DNA of 64,000 bases from Epiperipatus broadwayi. Lineage: Eukaryota; Onychophora; Udeonychophora; Euonychophora; Peripatidae. Below are positions 36,401 through 50,700 of this stretch, one piece after another. The notes beneath the pieces are model-generated. The model had not been told where the DNA came from. It did not search any database and saw nothing but the letters and a program-made list of their open reading frames with translations. The stretch spans positions 8,296,498-8,360,497 of the forward strand of contig JAQFVV010012395.1 of NCBI GenBank assembly GCA_028023455.1, in the 5' to 3' direction. Both the position numbers and the translations under genes were made by a program. How positions within the stretch are numbered: position 1 is the stretch's first letter; each line of letters begins with the position of its first letter.

Positions 36401-39400
36401 TATTAATTAGCCACATATCTTTTCATAAAAATTTGAGCAATTTTATTTTTTAACATTGCCTCTTCTAAATATTCTATGTAAATACTGCTTAACACTCTAC
36501 TTAATGTCTCTTCCATTAACACGATCTCTTTTTGTTTGTAATATTTATCACTAATATCAAATATTACTTCTTTCAAGAAATCTCAAAATCTCTGTTAATT
36601 GTTCTATAGGTAAATCTACATTTTTATTGTTTTTATATCTGCTAATTTCTAAATGAATATCTTTTTTTTCAAATTGACATTTATTTACATGAAACAACAT
36701 CTATTTTTACCATTGTTAACTTATAATTACTACATTCTTTCACTATATCCTTAATTTCACTTATTAAATCTTATTATTTTTAATATATGACTTACAATCA
36801 TTATTAACATATTTTATAATCATTATCTGCCAACAATTTAAAAACTTTATTGAAATAAGAATTAGAACCATTAATAATTGGTCTTAATGGCACTCCTTTA
36901 AACAATTTTAGTGCTCTATAAATTTTAGCTGTTATACAATCTTTAAATTCAAGATATTCAAATATATTGTAATTAATCAAACTCTTTTATAAATAATTCT
37001 TATAGACGAATAAATTTTTTTATTCTTTAAATCAATATCATCTTTTTTTAATTTCTCAAAAATTTTATCATCTAACATTTTATTCATTTTTCCTATATAT
37101 TTTTCCTTAACTATTACAATCAATTTATTTCCTTTATCTGTCTTTGTAAAAATTATGTTATCTTGATATTTGTTTTTTATTTCTCTAGTTTTTTCTATTC
37201 TCACCATACCATATGAACAATCTCTATTACTTTTATCTATTCTTGTGTCCTTATCTTTTTTATATTTCCTAATATCAATTTAACTCTTAAATTCTTCCAT
37301 TTATATTTTATCTTTATTAGTAATAATCCCATTACTATTCTTGTTCTGATACTAATAAACATTACATTTTCCCTCTACATACTTTTCTGCAATTTTTCTT
37401 CCAATGTTTTTAAATCTATTACATTCTTTTTATAGTTATATTAATAAGGAACATCCTTAATCCCTTTACATAATATATCCTTTTCATCCTTTGTTAATTC
37501 TATGCTTTCCAAATTACAAATTTTATCCTCATAATTATCTCCTTTTATTTTCCATTTCTTTCCTTTTTCTTCTCTTAAACACTTAATTTTTTTATTATGC
37601 CTAATCTCTGCATTTTTATTTATAAAAGTTTTTTTAAATTTTATGTAGTTTTCTAAAACATTTTTCTTCTTTCATAGTTATTTTGTTTGTTAGAGCTATT
37701 TCAATGCTTATTATGTGTTTATATAACTTTTGCTTTACCTTATAACTTTTATTAATATATACTTTTAACTTTTTCTTCTCAAATTTGTTTATAAACTTTT
37801 CTTTACTCATCATAATTTTCCTAAGGTTAGTAAGTCTTATAAATTTATATATTAAATCCAAATTCATACTCTCTTGCAAAAAGTTAATATTGTTATTAAC
37901 ATTAATCAATTTTATAATGTATTTCCATCTTTTATTTAACAAGTCCACTATTGCTTTATTATTCTTTATTTTGACATAATGCATTAAATCCTTGATTGTC
38001 TTTATATTTTCCATTTATATATCCAAATATTCTTTCTATTCTGTCCTTATTATATGTTTTCAGTAAATTTTATCTTCTTTACAAAGTATATCATCGACTT
38101 ATTTTTCTTAATGCATTGATAAAATTATTTTAAAAAAAATCAAACAATCCCCTTTTCTTTTTACTTTTGCAATGCTTATTTTACTAAATTAAAATTAATC
38201 CATCTGATAGTTTTGATTTATTTTTTAAAAAAGGCATTTTACAAGTAGATATAATCTTGTATGATTATATGATTATGCTTTTGTATATTTCTGGATTTAT
38301 ATATGTGTTATAGTTCTGAGAAAGACTGCTGAGCAATTGAAACTGTCAGTCAAATTAATTTTAATTGAATAAAATAAGCATTGCGAAAGTAAAAAAGTAA
38401 AAGGGATTGTTTGATTTTTGTAATGTTTTTATGTATTTAAAAAAATTCATGGATATTAAATTTTCATTCAATTTGCTGTGTAAATGTAAATTGATTTATT
38501 TTTTAGTTTAATATGATTAAATAAAATATTATTTAGTGCTAGTTATGATTTGTAAAATAAAAAGATATGATTACTTTTAAAGAATGCTGTGTATTTGTTT
38601 GTTTGTTTTTTGCAATATTATATATTTTTGTAGCTTGCAATAAATATCAATTTAAATGTGGTAATGGGCGATGTCTTCACAACTCTATGGTATGTGATGG
38701 AGTGAGCCAATGTGGAGACTTCACAGATGAAAACTGCTGTAAGTTTGTCTTATAATAGTAACATTTGTCATTTTGTAACTCAAGCTACATAAACATTGAA
38801 TACATCAGTGGTCAATAAATGATAATGTAATCAGATCAGTTGCTAGTTAATTAAAGATGAATGATACTTAGCATCATTATCAAACTAAATATAAGTTGGG
38901 AACTCATATAGATTATGTAGTTGTATTAACCACGTTTTCCAAAAGTTCAAAGATAGTTGAAATATAGTTGAATTTATCTTGATAAATAATGATTGATCTT
39001 TTGTCAGACTTATATATCTGTACAAACTAATAGCATAGATGGCTTGATTTATAAAAATATCAGGATATATGAATTTCTAAGTTATTGATTTTGAAAAAAA
39101 CAGTAAATATAATAAAAGAGATGACTACTAATTTTTTTAAAAAATAGCAAGAAATCTGACTGTAGTGCCATCTAGGGTCCACCTATTTACATGATATGCA
39201 TGTTTTGGATTTAAAGTTGAATAGTATTATTAATAAAATTTCTATTAAACATTACTTATTCTTCATATGAAAATCTATTGAAGTTTATGAAAATATTCCT
39301 TCCTGATAATTTTTCATCATTTGCCTTATTTGACGGAGCATATACATATATGCTGTAAATACATTTTTACAGATACAGCTATTTAAAGTATAAGTATTTT

Positions 39401-42400
39401 TTATTAAGGTAGATTATAAAATATATATTATTACTGAATAATATGTTTAATTGTGTTTTGAAATAATAATCATTTCTTAACATTTAGCATTTAATGATAG
39501 CGATTTTATGTTTTTCTGGCTAACTATATATAATAATAATAAATTTTTTCCCGACATATGATTGAATGAAAAAGGATAATCCTTTTGAAAACTAAAGAAT
39601 GATGATTTATTGACAATTTTCTAGGAGCAAGGTTTAACGAATAGGAATGTAAAAATTCCAAAAGTGATGGTTATTTTCTTTTCTTTTCTATTTCAGCATG
39701 TGGCGACACCTTACGACTTCATGATAAAGCTAAATTTTGTGATGGAATTTCTGATTGCTTAGATGAATCTGACGAAAGAAATTGTCCAGGTAAAAAAAAA
39801 CAAAAAGTTATGAAAACAAAAAAATTAGACTTCAGCAGTCTATTTATGTTTTTAAATATTATTTTTAAAAAGATTAGCATTTATATTTTAATAAAATATT
39901 TATAACATTTTGATGATGTAAAACATGTGATACCTCTAAATATTGAAATGCTAGAATAAATTGTTAAAAGCTTAGCAAGAATTAATAAATTACCCCTTTC
40001 CTGATCAAATGTATCTGCTTGATTTCCATATCTGCTTCTGGACGGAAATTCTAATGTATGTATATATTTTGTTTTATTAACTTACCATCATTATTCATCA
40101 GCTCTACATCAACAAGTCAAACTATTAACTTACCATCATTATTCATCAGCTCTAAATCAACAAGTCAAACTATTTTTTCAATTCTATTTTCTATCTCTAT
40201 TTTTCAAAAATCTATATCTTTTTTCTCCCTCCACACTTTTCCCAAAATATCCCATCAAAATTCCTATGTTTTTAAGTACATACCCAAAGTAATTTCTCTT
40301 TTGTATTTTAATTCCTCCAATAAATAATCTCCTCCCTTCTATTTTTATCACTCACACACGTATATATAAACACATCTCTAATTAATTGTTTTTTTTTTTT
40401 TCAAATAATCCACATCACTACTTTTTTCTAGTTTTAACCTTTGAATTCTCTCACGTTCTATATTTTGCAAATCTAATATCATTGGACCCCAAACAATCCA
40501 TTTTTAAAAAAATCTATTTAAATTTTAATGACTTATTACATATATTTAATACTCTTTCTATTTAAATACATGACACAACACACATATATATTTCACTAGG
40601 TATTCTTAAAATATTCATTTCATCACACATTCTTGAAATATATGAATAAAGACATTTAAAAAAGACAAATGACTCTAAGATTTATTTCACATTGGACCGA
40701 GTTCTTCAGTTAGCTTAAATCACAACTCCCTACACATGTTTTTCTAAACTATCCAGTATTAATAATTACAAAATTATTTATTTTTTGATTTACAAATGCC
40801 AAACATTCTACCACAATAACTTTGATTTTAACTACTTCAGGTAAATATATTATTGATTATTACTAATCATTTATTAAACTAGAAATTATTCCTAGCTAAA
40901 ATGTAAAATTTAAATTTCAGTTATTGGTTAAAATATCTATTATTAATGTACTTATCTGAAGTGGTTAGTGTAAAATATATGAAAGTGAAAAGTTTGACAC
41001 TGTAAATCAAACTGTAATTACATATATATTATAACAAAAAATAGAAATGAGGAGATTATCCATGTAAACAAAAATAACTTTTAGTTTTTACTTTAAGAAA
41101 TGATCAAACACTAATAATTTACAATTTCTGAAACCAAACATGTTATCTCATCAACCTATAATAGATGCTTTTGTTGGAACAGTTACTATAGATTAATGAG
41201 AATACTTGTTTGGCCTCATTTCTCTTTTTTATTGTAATAACAATCCATGGAAATATTTAATTTTATTTATATATATAAAACATTGAAACAGGTTATCTTT
41301 TTTAGGGTTTAATATCATATAATTGAAATATGTACAACTAAATAGACCGTGAGACATAACTGGCTCAAAATAATTTGCAATGACTTTTAGATAATTGCCA
41401 GTCTTTTTATTATTTGTTAGCCATTAAATTGCAAAACTCCTAACAAACTCCATTTGCTTTTGTTTTTACTTGTTTATATAATAAAATATACTTTGTGTTT
41501 TTGCTTTTACTTCTTTATATAATTAAATATATTTTGTGTTTGATCAATATTGCAATATATTAAATCACAGAAGTGACTGATAATCAAGGCATATACGGTT
41601 TGTCATTTTAAATCGCTGGCTCTAGTTAACTATAATTTAAAAACCCTTCACATCTAAACATAAACACAAACATATAACATAGTTTTCAGATGATGATGAC
41701 AAAAATTATCTGAATCTCATCACAATATGTAGGGAGCTTAAGAGTGTGAGTTTAAATTCCTTCCTCTAATTATATATGTATAATTAAATATTACCTACTG
41801 CTTTACTAATAATTGTAAATAAAATACAAAATAGCCAGAACAAAATTAAATGGCCATTGGTCTTATGAAGACATTCTTTGATGTTAAAGAAAGTTGTTTT
41901 TTGAAGTGAATGATGAGAAGACAATTTTGTTTTGTATATCCTGTTGAATTTCAGCTTAAGAGATTTATTTGTTAATAAATGCAACCATGGTCATTGAATA
42001 ATTTTAGTAAAAAATGTTTTTTTGGCTAGTATTATAATGTTATATGGTTCTATCTATTATATATATATATCCGATAATATGCTTATAAAAATAGTGTTTC
42101 TTATTTACTTTTTATGCTAATTTTTGCTCATGCCATTGATTGTATTGGTGTAATAATTACTTTCATCATTTTGTAGTCACATAATACTACTACAATATCT
42201 TAGATTTTTTTTTGGCAGGAGTGAAAGTTGCTCTCTACCCAATGTTGTCTTCATACAATATATATTAAATGTAATAAATATAAAAATAATTGAATGATTT
42301 TATTACTTAAAAATTTATATCAAAACTGTATGCAATCTGTAAACTTTAAGTTTCAGAATCTGACATTACCAAAGCACCATACACTAAATATTAATTTAAC

Positions 42401-44681
42401 TGAAAAGATAGTAAAGGATAGATATCACTAATAATTTTATTAAACACTTTTTAGTGGCTATTTACAGCTTTAATGTTTTTAAAGCTTGGGAAACTAGTAA
42501 GTGGTTATTGATTATGTAATTTACTGTCTCCTTATATGAATAGTTATTTATATTTTTTAGGATTTCTTAAACTAAAAAGACTGCTAACTGGTTTTTGATG
42601 ATATGCTATTAAAAGTTAAATGTTTTTATGCCCACTTAACAGTTTTTTTTTCAGTTAGAAATTTAAACTTTAAAGATTTACACACTAACTCATTAGTTTT
42701 TCTTTATTACTGCTATATAATTGTATATGTAGATGCCTGCTTATTAGAAGAATATCGTTGTCAGCAAACCAACATTTGTGTCTCAAAAGAGTATCTTTGT
42801 GATGGAGTGGAACACTGCTTTCATAAAGATGATGAAGAAAACTGCTGTAAGGTATTATTTAAATTTAAGTTTGTCAAAAGTATACTTGAACAGGTAATAT
42901 AAAACTTTTTTTTTTAGTTCTTTTATCAAAAAATATTTCAAGTGTCAATGAGCAGCTTAAATCCCCAACTGGCTTTCTGATGGTGAAAAAACATAAAAAA
43001 TGGCTTCCTATTTGCACTATAGGATGGAATATTAATGTGTCTCCTAAGATTTGTCAGCTAATGGGATACAGGTACTAATTATTAGATATCTTTAAAATAA
43101 TCATTTTAGAATAATAAAATATAAAAAAGTTAATTCTATTTATATTTTTTAGTAATTTTATTCACACATTGTTTAATAATGGTGGCAAGTTTCCACTATA
43201 CTACAAAGCTAAGACATCATCTGATCAAGTCTCCCAATTGCTGTCTGAAGGAAATATAAGGTGAACTATAGTATATGATATATCTACTTTTTACATTTAT
43301 TGCAGATAATTAGAATAAAAGTTTTACAGTACTTTTATAATTATTTGTATAGCAAAAATAGCATTATTAAATGTGAACAGCAGAATCAGTCAAAAATTAT
43401 AATCCATAGCAATTTATTATATATTTTTTTTAATTTTTGGCTTTTATGTTGAAATAATAATAAAAAAGAATTGATATGTTTATTCATAGGAATAAGGTAG
43501 TACCTGGAAGTGTTCAATTAATATTAAAATTAAATACAAATATCTTGATATGTTCCCAACTGCTCATAAAACTATTAATAAATTTTTTGATCTATATGGT
43601 CTCCAAAAAAATTCAATCAAAATAGAAATATCTAAAAAAATTAGCTCCAAAATAAATATTTATTAATTTTGTGTTTTATTAAATGCATTTTTTCTTTTAA
43701 ACTTTGTGTCATTTAAATAAAAAAACATTTAATTTATAGAATAAATTGAATATGAAATCTAATTCTATCACATCCTGTATAATATATATATATAATTTAT
43801 GATTAAATCTTATAAGCATGTTACTAGTGTTAATTGATGCACTGTCTATCTGTTGCATAACACAATAGTTTTTAATGAGTAAAAGAAGATTAGCTGTCTT
43901 TTACCAAAACATTTAGGTTAGTGGAATGAGTTGTTAAATTAATCAAGAAATATATTATAAGTGTAATTTGGCATTATCCTATTAATATAATAGTTAAGTG
44001 ATTTTAGAAAAATTCAATCTTAAATTAAACTTTCCAAATGCATTCAAGCATTATAATAGTACACAAAATGTTTGTCTATAACAATGTTTTGATTGATATT
44101 CTTCTTCTCTAGTCTGGCCAGTGGTAGTACTAACATGGAAATAAAACTTTGGGACCTCTCAATTTATGTATATTGAGTTTTAGATGAAGTCACACTGACT
44201 AGGCATTTGACTGAGCAGCTTACTTGGTTAGAGTATCATTTTAAATTCATCATTTATGAATCTAAAATCCCTGATTGAATTCCCACACCAGTATGGTTAA
44301 TGGTCAAACCAGTAACACTTGAAGAGAGATAATAACACCATTTAAAACATTATGTTATATAGTAATCCATGTACTCTATTTAAAAATTTGAAACGGAATG
44401 TGAATTTTTCTAATGTGAATTTTTCTAAAGATATTTAACTGTATATAAGTCCACTATATAATTACAACTAAAATGTCATCATTACAAACTTTCAGAAACA
44501 TGTATTTTAATTAATAAAACATATATTTTCATTTATTTTTAAACTTTGTCTATAAAGGTTTAAGCTATAAAATAAGTAGTGCTAGACAATTATAATGCCA
44601 AATATTTTATATATGAGATTCAAGATGAAATCTCATAAGCAATAGTTACTAGCGTTAATTGATATACTCTTTGGCTAATGC

Positions 44682-44712
<31 letters not shown>

Positions 44713-47700
44713 CATATATCGAGAAGTGAGGGTACAATATATATAGTAATGGTTCAGAAAATAGGGGTTATACCTGGAGTGATGGAATTCATCATCATCC
44801 ACTCCAAGTCAACACAAGTCAATGACTCATAATTTACAATTTAAATGTAATATAAATGAATATAAAATGATTGACTATGAATCAATATAAAAAGAATTAG
44901 AATGAGAGATCACTCTGAGAAATCAGCACAGCTAACTATATATGTATAAGTATGTTAACTATAAGTTCACCAGAAGTATAAATAAGTATAAGTAAGTGAT
45001 TAACAATAAAATAAATCAGCAGTCAAATCAAGTCAATCTTGTGACTAGATTTAAAATAAGTCTACCATAAACCAGACTAATTATTTAGTGCTTAATAGTT
45101 TGGACGAGATCTTCAGTGATAATTCATCAGAATATATATTATAATCAAAACAATGCTGGGATATTAAAACATGCTTATCATCATACCATTAATGTATTGG
45201 CCAACTATAAATTTAATTTATAAATGAATACTAAATGAAATAAAATATAATGCATCGACTTTAAAGAATATTCCCTTTGCTTCAATCCAGGTTTATCATC
45301 ATTAACTGGATGCCCATAAACACATATAATTCCCTTTTATAAATAACAGACTATTATGCACAAATCTACCTCAGAGAACACAAGCTTTATAACTGTTATT
45401 ATGAACAAGAGATGATACAACATATAATATTAAAAAAAATTAACTGTGATAAAACACAGTTGCTGAAGCTTTAAATATAAAATTATAACAATAAAGCTGA
45501 GCGCTTTTGGGGGACTTAAGCCTCCATAATCATAGCTCAATACATTCACAAGCAAAATACGTATTTCAAATAAGATGTAAACTAACTCTAAATAAATAAA
45601 TAAAATACAATATAAATAAATAAATATTATAAAGTCCATATTTTAAAAATATTAAAACAAGAATCCTTTCTATTAATAGCATTAGGATTACCAGCTATAA
45701 AACAAGCTTTTTTAACCTTACGCTTTACGTCATTCTTCTCTGTACACACTAATTTTGCCCCTACTGGTTGACATAAGTGTCCAACCTTATTTTCATGTTC
45801 CACAAACACTGAATTTCCCAAAAATTTAGTTTTAGTACAATGATATAAATATTTATGCTGTGACACTCTATTTAAAATATTGGTTTTAGTTTCACCATAA
45901 TAAATAGAACCACAATCTTTATGAGGACAAGAAACACTATAAACCACATGCTGAGTTAAGTTAGATTCAATTTTAAATTTTGAATTGTTAATCAATCTAT
46001 TCGTATTTGGAGGTGAATGAAAAATTACTTGAAAATCTGGAGATAACTTATTAATTAACTGTTTTGCAATAGAATGAATAAATGGTAAAACTATATGAGG
46101 TTTTTCAATCTTGTCAGGTTTAAACTGCAAATTATGTAAAAATTTTACAACTCTATTGTTAATAATTGAACGTTTATGTCCAAGTTTGATTAAGTTCTCA
46201 ATAAAACAAATAAGATTTTCTTTCCTATGTACCTCAAATTTGCAAAGATGGTGGTTTCTATATAAGAATGAATTCAAATATGCTAACTTGTGCACTTGGG
46301 GAGAGTATGAATGTGGATGAATTAAACCCCTAACTTCAATAGGTTTCACAAACATACGGTAGTCCAAATGATCCTCTGTTCTATGCACAATAATATCTAA
46401 ATATTTCACTTCCTGTAATGCATCTTCCCAATTTATCGTAAGATTTAAACTGGTAGCCTCATGAATACTACTTTGAATCTCCAAAATGATATTTTCAGGA
46501 GCCACAATAAATATATCATCTACATATCTAGTGTAGATAATATCTGGTACAGAGTTAATAAATGTAGGAATAATACTACATTCAAAATGGTCCAAAACTA
46601 TATTAGAAAGAATTCTACTAAGAGGAAGTCCCATAGGCCAACCATTCATCATTTGAAAACAAGAATCTTTAAATATAGCCACTAAATTTTCATCCAGCCA
46701 AGTCAAAAATCCAACAATAAAGTCAACTTTATTAGATGGAAAGACTTTATCAAGTAAAGATAACTTGACTATATCTATTGACTGTTTATGGTCAATGGAC
46801 CCATACAATTCCATAACATCCAGCACTGCTGATTTAAAATTAGAATTAATTTTAGCATCTTTAATAACATCAATAAATTTAAATGATGAATTGACTGTAA
46901 ACAACCCAAAACCTATAGCATCAATCAACCAATGATTAATCAAAACAGAAGTTTCAAAATAATGTACACTACCAAAATCCATCATTAAATGTAAAGGCCT
47001 ATCTCGTTTATGTAATTTAACATTTGCAAAAATTCTAGGAAGGGATGATGCAGATGGGTAAACTTTAAAATACTCTAATTCTGTTAATGCTTTCTCTTTT
47101 TCTTTACGTAAAACACTAGCAATAAATTTCTCGCGATTAAGCTTACAATTAAATCTTTCAATCTTTTTAAACTTTAATTTATCAATTTGCATAAAAATTT
47201 TATCCACAAATTCCTCCTCTTTTATCAAAACAAACCTGTTCCCCTTATATTCTTTCATGCAAACAATATCATGCTCACACAAATTGTTTTGTATGCGATA
47301 TACACTTATTCCAATTCAAATTATTATTGTTGAGATTTCTATTATTAATAATCTTCACTATATTACCAACACAAACATCTCTAAGGGGATTATTTAATAA
47401 TGAAGCTTCTACATCTGCAATCAGCTCAATCTTCGGCTTTGCCCATTGACCTCCAATAAATTTAGACCTCATTCTAAAACATACTTAACATCCTCCGGAA
47501 TATTTACACCAGACAGATTCACAAATTTGTTTTCAACCACAGATGGTAAAACAATATTTTGCTTATATACAAGAAACTTAAGTTTTAACTCAAATTTTTT
47601 AACAAGCATATCCTCATTCTTTTTAAATTTGTTCAAAATAAATTGTGGAATAATACCATGTACAGAAATAATAGACCACCTTCTTTTCTCCCTATGTAAT

Positions 47701-50700
47701 GCCCTCTTACAACCTTTAATAATTGATATGAGCAGTTGGCATTGCAATTGCATCTTGATTTTATCAAAATTATAAATAGATCTATCAATTTTAACTCTGC
47801 AACAGTTTGGGATTATCTTGAATTCTTCACACTTTTTCAAAAACATAATACGATGTTGAAACATATTAATTGACAAACTGATACACAATACTTGCTTATA
47901 ATATATAAAATCCATAATGAAAAGAATGTATGTATATACTTCAACAAAAATCAATAAATTAAAAAAATTAACTGTGATAAAACACAGTTGCTGAAGCTTT
48001 AAATATAAAATTATAACAATAAAGCTGAGTATTTTTGGGGGACTTAAGCCTCCATAATCATAGCTCAATACAAAACAAATACAAAATATAAACACTTATT
48101 CACAAGCAAAATGCATATCTCAAATAAGATGTAAACTAACTCTAAATAAATAAATAAAATACAATATAAATAAATAAATATTATAAAGTCCATATTTTAG
48201 AAATATTAAAACAAGAATCCTTTCTATTAATAGCATTAGGATTACCAGCTATAAAACAAGCTTCTTTAACTTTACGCTTTACGTCATTCTTCTCCGTACA
48301 CACTAATTTTGGATTAACAAGTCACTGGAATAATTTTTAACAACAATATATCAATTTATTAATAACAAAAAAATGAAATTAAGGTCTGCAGAATATGGCT
48401 ATACACATATAAATTAAGCCTTCTGATTGTGATTAATATATAGAAAAAATGCTTTCACATTGTGATTTATATATATGTTCCAATAGGTTTATATAATATT
48501 ATATATCAGTGCATAGACATGTAGTAAAATATAAAATGAACATTTGAATTGTCATATTACAAAAAAATGATTAATTTTTACATATACATGCCTACCTGAC
48601 TCACATTGATATATGCACACAGAAATGCAGTATAATTTATGAACATATTTGAATTGTCTTATAATAATTAAAAAAAAAGAATTAATTTTTACATATATGT
48701 CACTACCTGATATGCATTGATATATGCACACAAATGAGCAGTATAATTTAGAAACATATTTGAATTGACATACAATAATAAAAAAAGATTATTTTTACAT
48801 ATAGGGTCTACTTGACACTCACTGACATATGTACACAGATGTGCAGTATACTTTATGAATGTATTTAAATTGACATAAAATAATAAAAAAAATGAGCTAT
48901 CACATTTTGATTTATAAATACTTCACAATGTGTTTACTTAAAACATCTATATATCAACACATGGATGTGCAATATAATAATTTATAAACATAGTTGAACT
49001 GTCGTAAACCTATAAATGAAATTATTTTTTATAATATATAATGACTGATTTAACATATATGTATATGTACACGAAAATGTATGTGTATGCTGATGTTTAT
49101 ATCATGTGATTTTAATTTATCAAAGAAATAAAGTTATTAAAAATATTATATTTTTACAAGTAATTCCATGTTGTTATATACATAACATTCACACATATGT
49201 ATGTATATATAAAAAATAATATGAATCAGTTATTAAAATTTTTGATAGTCCTTCATAAAATATTTTTCATTTTTTTTAAAAAAAATCACATCTTTGACTG
49301 GTTACTCTTGATTAATTATAAATGTCTTTTAAAAATGTACTCTGTCAAATTTCTTTATTTTCCATTCTAGAAAGACTTTTGGAATTTATGAATCAATTCT
49401 TTACTTTTAGATTTTTTAATTCAAGTAAAAATTATTTACTTGTAATTTTAAATTATAGATTTTAAATCTCATTTTTTAAATCAATGATTTAAAATAATAC
49501 ATTTTTCTCTATATACATTACTAATCACCAGCTATGCTTCATATAAATATATATATATATATTTAATTGTGCTTCTCCACAGACAGATAAATCAGCATAC
49601 ATATAAACTCATTCTTCAGCAAGCTGATGGCTTGTCTTTAGCTGGCTTATAGTCATCATTTCTCATTTCTCATCTCACACAGTCGCATTACTGTTTGTGA
49701 TATAACAATTTTTCTTTCAAAAGTTAATCTTGATAATGGTGGATGCTAGTTCACTAAAATATTGTTATGTAATGAAAAATAATACATGGTTTAACCCAAA
49801 AAATAATATATATATATATATATATATGTAATATTCAAATCAATATATATATATCAAAATACAGTAAAATTCACATAAATTCTTATTTTTAGAAGTACTT
49901 TCGACTATACATCTTGTAGTCTTTATCAACTATATAACATTAAATAATCAAAATGAGATAACCTTTCACAATACCCATAGTTCAATTCAGATTTCCAACA
50001 ATTCTGTTATTTTAACATTTGATGACTGCTGTTTCATTAACATTTGACGATTTATTGAAATCAATATAGCCTCTTTTGTTTTACATTTATTGTGGCAATG
50101 TTCAATTTGAATAATTTTTATATTTTTATAATCAAATTTAAGTCCATATTAACAAGCTTTATTATGATCAAATATAACAGATGATGGTTTATTTATTGAC
50201 AAGCTTTATTATGATCAAATATAACAGATGATGAAGGTTTATTTACATCTGATTGTTTCTCTTTTTGAATTCTATTATATAAAAACATATGCTTTTTTAT
50301 TCTCTTCTCCAATGTATACATAGATTCACAAATATATTATAAGCCACATCTACATATATATATATATATATATAACACAATTTTGATCAAACTTTGAATT
50401 TTGAATTTTAGAGTTATTAAGTAATCTATTTATATTTGTTGAAAAAAAAGCAATATGACACAAAACATTATAAATTCTCCTAATAAACTTGGCCTCATCC
50501 AATATAAATGGTATAGAAATCCATTTCATTTTGATATTATTTTTATTTTATTATTTTTAGTTTTAATTTTATTCAATACAATAAAATTAGAAATAAAAAT
50601 AATATCAAAATGAAATGGGTTTCAATCCCATTTATATCAGATGAGTAGGTCTAGTTTATTATGAGAATTTATAATGGTTTGTGTCATATTGCCTTTTTTT

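Larger units (their letters stand above)
45430..48311 (-). mobile_element. Penelope-like retroelement, nearly complete
   Basis: The segment 45430-45757 recurs in the same orientation at 47957-48311. This repeat includes the last part of the ORF plus the 3' untranslated region, the partial tandem (pLTR) arrangement typical of Penelope-like elements. Between them lies the reverse-transcriptase/GIY-YIG ORF on the minus strand. The two repeat copies are very similar, apart from a 27-bp indel near 48072 and scattered substitutions, so this is the youngest retroelement in the window. It sits in the intron splitting the SRCR domain. Confidence 0.85.

Noticed and set aside
45095-45150. CTGATGA on the minus strand close to the 3' end of the Penelope-like element.
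   Set aside because: The following GAAA is missing (CCAAAC) and stem I does not pair.
46111-46685. Plus-strand ORFs of about 70 codons.
   Set aside because: They lie opposite the Penelope-like RT frame and show no family resemblance.
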